This document shows, piece after piece, positions 11,201 to 40,226 of a stretch of 64,000 bases of DNA. The notes beneath the pieces were generated by a model that did not search any database, was not told the DNA's origin, and saw only the letters and a program-made list of their open reading frames with translations. Position 1 is the stretch's first letter, and every line of letters starts with the position of its first letter. The stretch comes from Echinarachnius parma (lineage: Eukaryota > Echinodermata > Echinoidea > Clypeasteroida > Echinarachniidae), in NCBI GenBank assembly GCA_037951105.1, contig JBAMJV010008008.1, positions 1-64,000 on the forward strand. The letters run 5' to 3'. The translations under genes and the position numbers were made by a program.

Positions 11201-13021
11201 TAAAAATCAAAATGTAGATTTTCATACCATTAGAAAGGACTCATCACAAGCTTTCATTTGATCCTTTGTTCCAACAAATTGGTCAATAATTGGGCGAAGA
11301 TACGATCGTTTCAAATTTACAATCATAAGTCTTGTACACTCGTTATGTGAACTTAAAAAGCCCATTTCTTCAAAACATGAATTACCAACAAGTGCAGGAT
11401 TTTTCTATAGCCGGTCACATATACATGTATACATAAATGTTTAAAATGTAAATAATTACTCAACTCTGTCTCTACATGTAGTCTTGGTCTATTCTGTACA
11501 CTGAAAACTTTGTAAGGGAAGCACGGGGTCTGGGCTTTGAGCTGGGAAAGGCTCATCCAAACACGAAAACCTCTCTTTGATTTTAATTTGCCCTCAATTC
11601 CAAATGAGACAACTACAGTGAGAACAAGTTGCGCCATTGAATGATGAGGGATATTAGAAATATGGTACTGTGATTAAATTTTCTTCCTATTTACTCCATT
11701 GATTGATACGATTCCAAGCAGACCAGAAGCACAATGTTTGTGATTTTATTTTGTATTATTTACATGATTATCTGTCAATATCTTGATGAAAGATAGAAAG
11801 TTGAAACCTTTCTTTTTCCTTTCGCCATTGGATAATTTGCATATTAATCTTACCATAGTAAGCAATGGCATTGCTTTCGAAGAGTGTGTTGCCGCTTCCA
11901 TTTTCAAAAGCTGGGACCTAGGGGTTATAAAAACAAAACATAATTATACAGTTAGAATGTTAATTCATCCGTGAGAGATTAAATATCAGATTATAATAAG
12001 ATTATGATGACTTTACCAATCTTTTGAATCCAAGTTCACACAATTTACATAATTTCCAACTGTGGTCGCATTTCAGCCAGGATTACACCTTCATCCATGT
12101 TTTCTTCTTACTAAGTAAATTCCAATAGGCTATTTGTAAAATTGATGCATACATTATGGCCCGGACTCACAAAGGAGGTTTGTACAAACCATGGTAATTT
12201 TGTTTCTGCTGCGCTCACTTGAATTACTAATTACAAGTGCATGACTTGAATTACTAATTACAAGTGCATGCGAATGTGAAATTTGTTCGCAGTAAATAGC
12301 GCGTTCCCACTTCTTCATCCTTCTTTGCAGTATTTCGCAGTACTTCTTCTGAACTACACAAAACTGCAAACTTTGAGTTTGCCCTAAAAAAAATAAAGTT
12401 CTTGCCTTATCTGGGCATATCAAAACTTCTCTTGCACACACTCGTATGAAGATCGAATTAGAAACAAGGAAAAAAGCTAGACAGCAAGCCCATATTTAGT
12501 ATGAAACATAATACAATTTCATTGAAATGTCGATCCGTCGTCTTCACGGCCGTGTCCGAATTCGGCAACGGCACAACTATTTTCAGCTTATCCCATCTGG
12601 TTCACAACAAACATGACCCTGAAATAAAATGACCTGAACTTTATGAACATACAATATTAACCCAGTGTTATACAAACGATAATCACTATGATCTACGACT
12701 ACGGTACATACCTTTCCAAGAGGGAATTTCTTCAAAAACTCCGCGGTCTTGTTGGTCTCTCCGAGTTTGAATGCCGGTGGATCCTGAACGACTGTGATGT
12801 TTGCGCCGCTGTACTGGGCAGCGATCAGGATCTTGGAGGCCCGAATGTTTTCGGGGTAAGTGTACAAAGTCTGCGAAAATTCAGAGGGAAATGAGTAAAA
12901 TACAATAAGTCAGTTTATATTCTAATAATTCATGATAAGGATGAGACCATAATATGACGGATTACGCTAAACAAAGTGGATTTTAATAAGGTTACACGTG
13001 TGAACTTACCCCGGAAGCCAT
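2067..13021 (-). CDS. EEF1G: Elongation factor 1-gamma, N-terminal seven exons (partial)
   Basis: Scaffold subunit of the cytoplasmic eEF1B guanine-exchange complex; its GST-like N-terminal half binds the eEF1B nucleotide-exchange subunit. Coding exons in transcript order are 13021-13010, 12870-12712, 11917-11854, 10791-10649, 4136-3993, 3348-3219 and 2250-2067. All have AG/GT borders and compatible phases and join to 278 codons plus 2 nt. Visible features: start MASG then TLYTYPEN (GST N domain, about residues 1-78), [30 protein letters not shown] (GST C domain, about 80-217), then a Lys-rich and Glu-rich linker ending [10 protein letters not shown]. The C-terminal EF1G domain (from about residue 276 of the 437-aa human protein) is off the left edge. 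The gene is divergent from NVL. The 6.5-kb intron 4137-10648 is inflated by a Penelope-like dimer. Confidence 0.96.
2374..2515 (+). repeat. EEF1G intron dispersed repeat, copy
   Basis: A 140-bp segment running from 'gattgtaagagaagcacggg' to 'gccattgaatgatgaggg'. Other copies are at 4531-4673 (closest), 11506-11648 and, lacking the 5' end, 1562-1674. All four are on the same strand within EEF1G introns. The apparent 123-codon ORF at 4353-4724 is only this repeat read through. Confidence 0.75.
3219..3348 (-). CDS. EEF1G: EEF1G exon 6: end of GST C domain
   Basis: 130-nt exon, [19 protein letters not shown] and onward to LCEKMAVFD. It aligns with the human segment [19 protein letters not shown]. 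Acceptor 'gacag|GTCC', donor 'GATT|GTAAGG', phase 1 out. Confidence 0.93.
3993..4136 (-). CDS. EEF1G: EEF1G exon 5: GST C domain core
   Basis: 144 nt, exactly 48 codons, [16 protein letters not shown] then [20 protein letters not shown]. It contains the conserved GERVTLAD stretch of GST-C folds. Acceptor 'tag|GCAA', donor 'CAG|GTTTGT'. An interspersed 'acctccgc' repeat lies just downstream on the transcript (3855-3955). Confidence 0.95.
4531..4673 (+). repeat. EEF1G intron dispersed repeat, copy
   Basis: Second near-identical copy of the 140-bp segment described at 2374-2515. It lies in the long intron that also carries the Penelope-like elements. Confidence 0.75.
5045..5077 (-). ncRNA. Hammerhead-ribozyme-like motif, unit 1
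   Basis: On the minus strand: a box TTGACAA, then an A, the hairpin GTATTGC-AGTA-GCATAC, then GAAACGTC. The order matches the minimal hammerheads described from Penelope-like elements (box, stem II, GAAA, cleavage triplet, no real stem III). The flanks AATATCAC and GCGATCATT can form stem I with one mismatch and one bulge. The box differs from CTGATGA at three positions, so activity is uncertain. Confidence 0.5.
5276..7720 (-). CDS. Penelope-like reverse transcriptase / GIY-YIG endonuclease
   Basis: 814-codon ORF, uninterrupted. RT motifs in order: [65 protein letters not shown], and the catalytic KRYVDDTF at about residues 495-502. A C-terminal GIY-YIG nuclease follows (about 688-780): [18 protein letters not shown] with the conserved Tyr and Arg, EHKRD, and RRVKEAI with the probable catalytic Glu near 763. 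Cysteines next to the first motif match the Zn-binding insertion typical of PLE endonucleases. The N-terminal segment [15 protein letters not shown] is the usual PLE leader. The ORF is intact, so it is probably a recent insertion. Confidence 0.93.
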   Translation of the reverse strand: MSNIFTIIDRTYGRPALKLIRRYERCNKTVARFTNHLTFLVRCIKASVVPNDLRIKPPMRTMGAKKAAETASRRFLKERIFLTRRTLGSAKTECVTLKAIVISTIVPQHSDEVLKVNEDIYRDVFMKCKTRQQAKYDKLTQPKSSRTVTSLANEEKWVVNLSSRTITSSEEQILKKGLGFAVSPRRIPATEIIAKVETAVKSLDAESADAARRDVDSILQKARPPRHNISKEMHTALKTLKADDSITILPADKGRATVILDTTVYHEKLTDLLESGPYRVLKKDPTDRLARKLSNTLLNLKKDNVMDEPTYRRLKPTQKQPPRIYGLPKIHKPTVPLRPIVSCIGSFSYNLSKYLAEILSPLTGSTEYTIPNSSGFAQFIAEQTIGAQERMVSFDVVSLFTNVPIEGACNAALQRLQSDSSLPTRTALSPEQLTQLLEFVLRSTYFLYKGSYYEQTEGAAMGSPVSAVMANLYMESFEEEALDTCPLSCIPRVWKRYVDDTFIIVASSETDNLLKHMNSRQPSIQFTSEMECEGKIAFLDTLVHRHDNHRLSTSVYRKPTHTDQYIAFDSHHPVSVKRGLVKCLFDRASRIVTSPQQPCIERTRVRNALSLNGYPRRFVHNTKKRTTGPKDQKEYKTFTVLPYIDGVSQQIRRRLESHGIRTVFRSDTTLRQQLTRPKDPIPQHRRDGIVYNIPCKGCDRSYIGETARPISERITEHKRDVRLRRTDNSAVAEHAWDNQHQPDWDGVRCLSQERHWYTRRVKEAIQIRLNPSNFNRDNGMDIPEFWMRTIRRHDTPRPAGPQRLIPASSEPAVR
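7805..7837 (-). ncRNA. Hammerhead-ribozyme-like motif, unit 2
   Basis: Identical to the motif at 5045-5077. This copy lies between the stop of the unit-2 ORF (8036) and the start of the unit-1 ORF (7720), which is where PLE hammerheads are expected to process tandem transcripts. Confidence 0.5.
8036..10481 (-). pseudogene. Frameshifted Penelope-like RT/GIY-YIG ORF
   Basis: Same 814-residue protein as unit 1, but one inserted A at about 9001-9004 splits it into an N-terminal frame (10481-8982, 499 codons, ending soon after CIPRV) and a C-terminal frame (9007-8036, 323 codons, from WKRYVDD). The break falls just before the catalytic YVDD, so this copy cannot make an active RT without frameshifting. 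Confidence 0.93.
10649..10791 (-). CDS. EEF1G: EEF1G exon 4
   Basis: 143 nt; starts mid-codon (G|TT) and reads [20 protein letters not shown], then [20 protein letters not shown], ending NKQ. It matches the human segment with TWVFPTLGIM. Acceptor 'tacAG|TTGG', donor 'CAG|GTAATT'. A MITE inverted repeat begins 28 bp beyond the donor. Confidence 0.95.
11162..11424. mobile_element. MITE with 'tgaccggctatagcaaaacc' ends
   Basis: The left arm 'gtgaccggctatagcaaaac' and 'cctgcacttgt' are mirrored by 'acaagtgcagga' and 'tctatagccggtcacatat' at the right. A shorter element with the same arms is at 51449-51572, and a right arm alone is at about 1459-1490. Confidence 0.7.
11268..11682 (+). repeat. Intragenic duplicate of 1336-1705
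   Basis: Longer copy of the segment described at 1336-1705. It includes the 'gaagcacggggtctgggctt' part that the 1336 copy lacks. Confidence 0.75.
11854..11917 (-). CDS. EEF1G: EEF1G exon 3
   Basis: 64 nt, [21 protein letters not shown] plus one base. SNAIAYY is the conserved GST-N glutathione-site region of EF1-gamma. Acceptor 'ctag|GTCC', donor 'TATG|GTAAGA'. Confidence 0.95.
12158..12195. repeat. Solo end of the 'ggcccgtattcacaaagg' MITE
   Basis: 'ggcccggactcacaaaggag' and 'gtttgtacaaaccatgg' match the arms of the long-TIR MITEs at 30670-30981, 46846-47044 and 52156-52380. No second arm is visible nearby. Confidence 0.5.
12217..12270 (+). repeat. 27-bp unit repeated twice
   Basis: The unit beginning 'acttgaattactaattaca' occurs at 12217-12243 and again at 12244-12270, in an EEF1G intron. 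Confidence 0.8.
12712..12870 (-). CDS. EEF1G: EEF1G exon 2: GST N domain
   Basis: 159 nt, 53 codons: [20 protein letters not shown] and onward to [12 protein letters not shown]. It corresponds to human [20 protein letters not shown]. Acceptor 'cgcag|ACTT', donor 'AAAG|GTATGT'. Confidence 0.96.
13010..13021 (-). CDS. EEF1G: EEF1G exon 1: start codon
   Basis: ATGGCTTCCGGG (MASG) with context 'agccATGG', followed by GTAAGT. Joining it in phase 0 to exon 2 gives [12 protein letters not shown], matching human [12 protein letters not shown]. This fixes the start although the exon has only four codons. Confidence 0.93.
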
Positions 13022-13101
13022 GGCTGCTAGAATAAAGGCCGTCGACGTTGCAGAAATCGCACAGCTGAGCTGTTCGTAGTCGCGGCACCGGTCGTTTGCG
13101 A

Positions 13102-13107
13102 TTTATA
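13102..13107 (-). promoter_or_regulatory. TATA-like box upstream of EEF1G
   Basis: TATAAA on the minus strand, about 80 bp upstream of the EEF1G ATG. A start site 25-30 bp downstream would give a short 5' UTR of about 55 nt, plausible for a translation-factor gene. Position and sequence are the only support. Confidence 0.35.
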
Positions 13108-13667
13108 CATGCATGCATAAATTGCACACCCGATCTACTAGGTAGCGATTGTGCAATCTTTATACATGTGCACGCAGCTGCTTGAGCCTGACTGAGGACC
13201 TAGATTTTGAACCGTTTCTATGTACAAGATACACAACTAGTTCGAGAAAGGAGATTGAGCAACATTTGCCGGGATTTCATGTCTGTACTTTTACGGGTGC
13301 AATGTAAGGACAACTTTTCATATTTCCGTGGGATTTTAAGTAGGAAAGACGACAAGTTTCCCATCATAGTCCCATATATTATAATCAGTGTAAGTCGTAC
13401 CTGTTCACGATTTCAGTGTAAATATAAATAAACGTGTACTGTCAACTGTCAAATGATCTACGTTAGATGTAGACTACAAATCCAGATAAAAAATTAGACT
13501 TAATTTTAAGACCTTCCATTAATATCTCAGATTCTGTGTTCGTTGTAATTGTGGTAGATATATCTTTATATGCAGTACAATAAATAAAGAAATCAAGCTT
13601 TTGAACAGTTGTCGATACAGATTACAGTGTTCTTCACTTCTTGGCTTGAACAACGGGCGTAAAACGG

Positions 13668-14222
13668 ACAGTAAAATATGTCGGTAATAATGTCAAAGAG
13701 GCCATGAAAGCGCAAGATTTGTCGATCTATGACATGTACAGTGATGTGACTGTGAGTTCATGATTTGACATAATATACAACAGTAATTGTAAAGCTAGAA
13801 TCTATAATTTTAGATCGACAAATCTATCGCTTTCATGGCCTTTTTGACATTATTATTGTTATTTTCACTGTCGGCATTAAATCTATCGCTTTCATGGCCT
13901 TTTTGACATTATTATTGTTATTTTCACTGTCGGCATTCTATGCCGACAGTGAAAATAACAATAATAATGTCAAAAAGGCCATGATATGATTGTTTTTACT
14001 TGCACAAACTTGTAAATATATGCACCAACTTGTGAGGTGGAACTGGTGCGCACACACGTCCCACACATGCACAAACAGTGCGTAATCTTCAAGTCTGAAG
14101 CTGCACTTTATTGGAAGAAGAAGAAGAAGAAAGCGATAGATTTGTCGATCTAATGCCGACAGTGAAAATAACAATAATAATATCAAAAAGGCCATGAAAG
14201 CGATAGATTTGTCGATCTACTA
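13668..14222. repeat. Nested tandem and inverted repeat cluster
   Basis: A unit containing 'tttcatggcctttttgacat' and 'ttgttattttcactgtcggc' occurs twice in direct orientation at 13830-13937. It then occurs inverted at 13938-13985 and again inverted at 14148-14212, with a decayed inverted piece at 13680-13730. The junction 'gtcggcattctatgccgac' at 13930-13948 is a sharp cruciform centre. A GAA microsatellite lies at 14116-14132. Confidence 0.8.
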
Positions 14223-14512
14223 TAATTTATGAGACGCGTCATATAAGATGATAAAGCCAAGTACATTTGATATATTAATATGTTTTATTCTCCGGACATG
14301 TAGAGCCTTGAGGTTCAATTTTTAAAGGTTTGGGACCAATTCTTGGCTGTAGAAAATTGTTGTGGTCATCCTAGCTGCACACTCATTAGTATATAAGTGC
14401 AATAGTGAAAACCAATTTGAAGGCCTACGCTTATTGTTATTGTTACGCTTATAGTAATAACCTTTGAGCCAAAGTGAGGGATACTTGCCTGACCAGGCCA
14501 CTAGCTAAATTA

Positions 14513-15077
14513 GGTGGCACTAATCCAGTTTTGCACACCTTTTTTTTCCTTTTTTTTTTGCATCAGTTCAAACCCCTTCAAACTCAACAAAATTCCCTTA
14601 TCCCTCGAAGGTCTGCTGTAGTAGATTGTTCACATTTTAAGTCATTTTTTATGACTTTATTGTCTTTAATCAATGGTTTTCGATTCAATCGCGGCTCAAC
14701 AAAATTCACACTCGGTTACATCCGTAGCTCAAATGGATATATGGTGGCTCTAAATGTGAGACTAAATAAAACGATAATATGGGTGGCCGTATGATCGTTT
14801 TATTTTTTTTTTCAAATTTAGAGCTACCGTACATCCACTCGAGGTACGGAGGTAAATTTTACCCGCCGCGAAGGACGAATTTTTGGAGCTGCGATCGCAA
14901 GCAAATCCATCGATTAAAGTCGTAAAAATGACTTAAATGTTGACCAAAATATTACATCAGACCATCGAGGGATAAGGGAAGAGTGCAGTGAGTAATACGA
15001 ACCAATTTAGTTGAGTTTGAAGCGGTTTGAAGTGATGCACAAAAAAAAAAGGTGTTCGAAACTGCATTAGCGCCAAA
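14513..15077. mobile_element. Foldback element upstream of NVL
   Basis: About 565 bp whose halves are diverged inverted copies. 'ggtggcactaatccagtttt' pairs with 'actgcattagcgcc', 'ccttatccctcgaaggtctg' pairs with 'catcgagggataaggg', and central 'taaataaaacgata' pairs with 'gatcgttttattt'. It ends about 70 bp before the NVL coding-exon acceptor. Confidence 0.7.
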
Positions 15078-15175
15078 TAGGTTAGATGGCGTCCTGGTTA
15101 ACTTTAAGTATGAATAAGTTATTTTTTTATTGTTTTATCTTGCAGTTAAACTTGAAGTCAAGTTGAATACAAGAT

Positions 15176-34519
<19,344 letters not shown>

Positions 34520-34935
34520 TAGAAAGAAACTGACAACGGTCTTTTCCAAATTCTTCCAATAACTGCTGACGTACTATTTTTCTTACCTAGAGCATTTATA
34601 CTTGAAGTGGATGTTGACGGTAGAAACTCTTTCTTGGAAAATTCTCCTGATGACGATCAGAGCATACAGATTAAAACTTTGGAGCAATGAGTGGGTCCTT
34701 TTTTAGGACCACCAGTCTTCCAAGAAAGATATATACATGGTGTACTGGAAACTTCCTCTTAAATCATTTATACAGTTGGACCTCTTTATAATGAACTCTG
34801 TTCTATCTAAAAATTGTCTACATGGTGTATAAATGGAAACTTTCTTTTAAAGGACCTAAAGAATACAACGTACTTTGACACTTATTTCATAGTTGATGAC
34901 TTGAAACATAGGTCTGCCGAAGAAATATCCATGAA

Positions 34936-34941
34936 AATAAA
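34936..34941 (+). terminator. Candidate NVL polyadenylation signal
   Basis: First canonical AATAAA after the NVL stop, 417 bp downstream. Only the hexamer supports it. Confidence 0.35.
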
Positions 34942-35307
34942 CACAGTAGTGATTTGAGAATAGTTTTCTGATGCCAAATCTCACTTAGCAGCCAGTTTAC
35001 GCCCCACCCACATTTAGCGTCCGGAATCTGCAGCGTGATCGACATGTGATTGACAATTCATTGGCTTACGTCATGACGCGTCATCTACAGAATTTAGTTC
35101 ATTAGTCCGTTCTTTAGATGACGTCACATTTTGGCGATTTAAAAGGGGCGTTCCCAGGACAATTAGATATTTACCAATTACCCCAAAATTGATTAATTTC
35201 ATTAGAAATGACTGCCAAATTCTTTTTCTTCGGGAAAAATTACATATAGAGAGCCGAATTGTGAAAATTAGGCCATTTAGACGCTGTAGGTCCTTTAAAT
35301 CCTTTAT

Positions 35308-35485
35308 ACAGTGGAACCTCTTTATAACGAACTTTGTTCTAACAAGGTATCTGATATAACAAGGCTATTTTACAGGTCCAGGTTCTATGTATTTCATTAT
35401 TTGTAAGACCTGATAGGAGATATCTGATATAATAACAAGGTAACAATTGGCTCGAGGTGCTCTTTATAACGAGGTTTCACTGTAC
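35308..35485. mobile_element. Short TIR MITE ('acagtggaacctctttataa')
   Basis: Left 'tacagtggaacctctttata' and right 'tataacgaggtttcactgta' are inverted copies about 178 bp apart. Related ends are at 34770-34800, 38872-39118, 41768-41860 and 43141-43221. Confidence 0.7.
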
Positions 35486-35746
35486 TACATGTATCTTGCT
35501 AGAAACTGTAGTCTTGACTTTTCTGTAATGAATGCTCAAGGCAAACATGAGAAGTGTTGTTTGTAAACAGATTTTCTCTGTATGCAGGAAAGCAGGAGTT
35601 TTGTCATCTCCAGCACTGTACCTGTAATCGTTTTAAATTTTGCTTTTAACTTGGTATATTTTTTTTTTACAAAAGGCGAATTTATTAGATTTGTCCTAAA
35701 TTACATTTGCCTGTCTTCCTGATTTCTGAATATATATAAATTTTGA

Positions 35747-36732
35747 ATACCGTATTTGTCGGTGTATTAACCACATGGTTTTCCCGACAGAATTACAGAT
35801 GAAAAGGGGTGTGCGGTTTGTACACGGAGATAGGGAAAAATTGCATGAAAATCCCCACTAGGACAACACAGCATAAAACACTGCATGGGACTGTATTGAA
35901 CGCTAGAAGACAAACAAACACAAAACAAAACATGAATCAAATCGGAGATGAAAAAACTGTACCTTGATATGTTATTCCTTCTTACAAGTTCAAGTTTTGT
36001 TGAATCTACCTTTGAAAACAGTAAATTCTAAGCTAATTTGGGGGATAAGAAATTGCGATCGTAACTTGCAATCTAGAGAGAAAATATGTGCCTTGACTGA
36101 AATAAGCGATCATCCACTCCCAATCCTATCGTGAATCACGTGATTGATCGCTAATTTCAGTCTTGACTGAAATTAGGGATCATCCAATTCCAATCCTATC
36201 GTGATTGATCGCTAATTTCAGTCAAATCAATGCTGCACACTTTTTCTCCCCACCACTTGCAAGTTTACGATCGCAATTTTTCATCTCCAAAAAAAGCTTA
36301 GAATTTACTATTTTCAAGGGTAGATTTAACCATTTCTGAACTTGTAAGTAGGAATAACATATCAAGGTACAGTTTTTTTATCTCCGTTTTGATTAATTTT
36401 TGTTGTTTTGTCTTCGCTTTTCTTCTAGAATTTATTACAGTCCCATGTGTAGTGTTTCGTGTTGTATTTTCTGGTATAAAGTGGTAAGCTCAACAAATCT
36501 TACGGATTGATCGGGGAAGGGGCTCATAATTTCCTTTATGTGCTTCAGAGACTTCAGTAAATTGAAGTATATTTCATAGACCAAAACTCTCTGAAAAAGT
36601 AGGATGTTTTTACTTATCCTCGGCACATTTTGACTGGATCTAAAAATCAAGAATTATACTATCAAATTGTTTTTTTTTTCATGGAAAACCCCGAAGTTAG
36701 GGATGCGGTTAATACACCGGCAAATACGGTAT
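35747..36732. mobile_element. 986-bp foldback element, TA-flanked
   Basis: Outer ends 'taccgtatttgtcggtgtat' and 'atacaccggcaaatacggta' are inverted copies. The arms continue inward, for example 'gtaccttgatatgttattcc' against 'ggaataacatatcaaggtac' and 'acagtaaattctaagct' against 'agcttagaatttact'. The innermost part holds nested copies of 'gattgatcgctaatttcagt'. No transposase frame; TA flanks suggest a Tc1/mariner-like target. Confidence 0.85.
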
Positions 36733-38871
36733 GTATTCCACGTGCTCAACTAGTCTTTTTTATTCTAATATTAATAATAAATCTAATATTCATATATCAT
36801 TGGACAGTTAAAGTGAGAAGGGTGTTAAGCCGATTTAGTTCGGCATATTATATTCTCGGTTGGAGCCTTCTCTATGAGAAAATAATTATTTCTTACTCTA
36901 GAAATATTAGGCGAGTTTTTAAAGAAAATTGTCCAAGAAGGCTGTGGTGCCCAATATGTCACCATGTCACTTCAACAATAGTGTTGAAACAATTTGTTCA
37001 ACTTAACTCTAACAATTATGGAGAGCTGTTAGTTTCTTTGTTCTTCTAAAAAGGCATTAAGTTTGATAAAATCGGTTATGTATGTATGTAATTATCAAGG
37101 AGCCTTAAAATAATTGTTATATTTATTTATTTGAAGTCTCAAATACTTGTATGTTTTATTCCTAGGCTACATACAAATGGCTCTCCATAAATAGGTTGAA
37201 CTTAATTCAACTTATCTATAACGTATTTACTATCCCTGGATTGATGGGTGATTTATGCCTCGTAATATGTTTTGTAATATGTACATTTATGTAAATTGCC
37301 AACGCGTTTCTGATTATTACCGTTATTAAAATCAATAACTCTTTTACATCAGTAGAAGTATTGTTATTTCTTTTATTTCATCATTGATTAGAAATCATAC
37401 ATTCAAATGAAATCTCTGATTAAATCAACTTTACTACATCTCACTTTTTCTATATCAAGAAAGCAAGAATATGAAAAATATGAAAAAAATAAACAAATAC
37501 AAATCATTAATATAACCAGGCTCATATGCACATTATCCGCATGCCCTTTTCAGCTGAGTTTATTTTAGAAATTCTGAAATAACTTCAAGGGTCTTCATAC
37601 TCATTCACTTTTAATAGCTGCATCTTATACAAAAATCAAATGACAGTAGAAAAATTACAAACTATGAAAATCACTTTAAATAAACATACCTACTAACTAC
37701 TCTATTTTGCTATCCTTATCAGATTTTTTAGCCATTCATGAGGCAGAACTCACTATTTTAATGCCCAATGACGATGGCAAATATATTTCTATCAAGTGTT
37801 GAACACAAATTTTCTGATCTTAGAGATGACAAACGACAAAAACATTTTAACTTCAACATGTAAGTGATTTTTTTTTTGGTCAGGATCACATATATTACCT
37901 CTGAAGCAGAGACAATATATGTTTGTGATAAACTTTGATTTCTATTGTCCCAGTAATCATAGATTCATTTCACATCACAGCATTTAATCATGATTATACA
38001 TATGAACACATGATTTCAGTGCAACTGAAGCAGTAATTTCGGTTGTGCTGACCTACATTATGATTATTTTCTCTACACATTCAGACAAATTTGTACAATC
38101 ATAGTTTGACAAGTATCTGAAATGTCATTAAACAATGACACATATGAGTACTTCACATTAATGCTGGTCTTACAATGTAGGTTACTGTCTCCACAAATAA
38201 CGTAAAACAAAATATAACTAAATAAAGAGAACTATAAAGAATCATTGTGACGTTCAATACGTACAAACCATCAGAATAGAGATGACAATTCAAATAATTC
38301 AAATCATCAGAAATGCTAGTATCCGAGATTCTCCTTTGGCAATAGGTTATACGTTGATGAACACTTTTTAGAAAGTCTGTTGTAACAAATCCATGGAAAA
38401 ACAATTCTAATCTGACTGCTTCAAAACACTTTATTATACTTCAAATGATTAAATCATTAATATTCAATACTACATGGACCTCAAAGCTTTAAATATAACC
38501 CATACATAATATTTTTTTTCATTATAAACAACCATGACATTATAGACAAACTTAATTATATGCCTCGAAACAATGATTTTTAACAGCAGTGCATAATGAA
38601 TGTCTTTATCAAAACAATATTTCTTTCAGTGTACAAAATATGCGACTAAGTCACTTATTTTCAATGATCATTTTGTTTTACACAGCTACATGTGCATGTA
38701 TTAGCTGTGGTAATAGTACGAGAAGTGATCAAAATAGAATGATTCTAATAACAAAATACAAGATTAATTTCTGCAAGCGCCTCAATCAAATATAAGATGA
38801 AATTATATTATTATATTACTACCCCATCCTCCTCACTCCAAGTGGAGTCAATGGTACAATTACAAATACAT

Positions 38872-39118
38872 AGTGGAGCCTTGTTATAACAAAGACCATG
38901 AATTTATCTTGTTTGTTATAAGTGGGTCTTTGTGGCTCAATGGGTTGGTTGAGCACCGGTCTAGCAATCTGGAGGTCTCGGGTTCGTTTCCTGGCGAAGC
39001 CTATTTATCTTTGCACATTTTCAATCATTAAAATATTTCTAGTCAGTTTCCTCTATGTTTGAATTCATAAGTGGGTTTTGTTACATCCTAGCTCTTTATA
39101 AGGAGGTTCCACTGTATA
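38872..39118. mobile_element. TIR MITE carrying a SINE insertion
   Basis: 'tagtggagccttgttataac' on the left and 'ctttataaggaggttccact' on the right are the ends of the short TIR family. The interior is split by the SINE at 38938-39066. Confidence 0.75.
38938..39066 (+). mobile_element. tRNA-derived SINE with 10-bp target duplication
   Basis: The direct repeat ATAAGTGGGT flanks it at 38928-38937 and 39067-39076. The head has A-box-like 'tggctcaatgggttggttga' and B-box-like 'gggttcgtttcc'. The tail 'agtcagtttcctctatgttt' is shared with 262-385. It is a clean example of the family. Confidence 0.85.
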
Positions 39119-39663
39119 GATACATAATGTACGTACTAAAAAAATTCAGGGAGATATTTTATGCAAAATTTTAATATCTAAATACGACATTTAATCGAGT
39201 AGATCTAGATGGTTGTTCAATAGGCTCTTTCCCAATTCATTTATACTTCATTCATTAATCCATCCATTCTCCCATGGTCCTGAAATACCATAATCAAGTC
39301 ACCTTTGCTGGGTTAATGATTGTATACCTCACTTGCTTACACTTGCCCAACTTACTTATATCATTCACATTTTGGTGACAAATGTCCTACAGAAAATGAA
39401 ATGAAATAAAGAAGTTCACCAGCAATAGGAAAAGTAATCAAGAGTACTTTCCTGATGAAACACACATTTACTCGTATAGATGTATAGATGTATAAATCAA
39501 TATTTAAATATGCTGGATATGTTATCTTATAGCATGCTCTTTGGTTTCAACTTGAAACTACATGGGCACTGACCGAAAAATCGGTGTTAATACCTTGTAA
39601 CGGTACTCTTAGCTTGATAAAGTTAATTTCCGCTTCTATTACAAGCATACATTCATGAATAGC

Positions 39664-40226
39664 TTAAAGGGAAAGTTGAGTTTTGGTAGAGAGGGCGCTA
39701 GACTACTTAATTGGTTTGTGAGGTAATGAAAAACTGAGTGTAAAATTTGAAAGAGCATAATATTTAAACAATAAAATCATCTTTGTTTGATCAAAATCGG
39801 TTCAGAAACGGCTGAAATATCCATAAATCTAACAATTTGTAATAAACCGGGGACCCGGGTTTATTAGAGAAATTTGAACCAGCCGTTAAAAATTCAAAAA
39901 AATGCTTCCTCTTTTCAAAAAAGTTACAAAATAGGTATTTAAATAGTTGTTGGTTATTTCTCTATCTAATCACTATTTCAACAAAGCATCACATGCACAA
40001 TATTTTATTCAAAATGGTTGAAACCGATGAGTGTTTAGAGAGCGCCCTCTTACGTTTTAACGGCTCTTTTTGAATGATAACATGATCTTTACTACGTCAT
40101 TTGTAATTTTGTGTTCCTTTCTAGTTATAACTATTAGTTTCTAATGTAATGATGCAGGTTTTGGTTACTAAAATTCAGTTTCACTAAAACTGTACTCTCC
40201 TTACCAGAACTCAACTATCCCTTTAA
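39664..40226. mobile_element. TTAA MITE, family C
   Basis: Starts TTAAAGGGAAAGTTGAG and ends CTCAACTATCCCTTTAA. The sister copy is at 44372-44898. Both contain 'agagggcgct' or its complement. Confidence 0.75.

Larger units (their letters stand above)
13022..15145. other. Divergent intergenic region EEF1G/NVL
   Basis: No gene recognised. It contains the presumed promoters of both neighbours, a TATA-like site for EEF1G, a compact palindrome cluster (13668-14222) and a foldback element (14513-15077). The NVL transcription start and non-coding first exon, if present, must be here but were not identified. Confidence 0.7.

Noticed and set aside
13668-14222. CRISPR-like array
   Set aside because: Repeats are long, inverted and without unique spacers, and the host is an animal genome.
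38938-39010. Functional tRNA gene
   Set aside because: A- and B-box-like motifs are present, but no cloverleaf acceptor stem can be drawn. The flanking target duplication and shared tail show it is a SINE.
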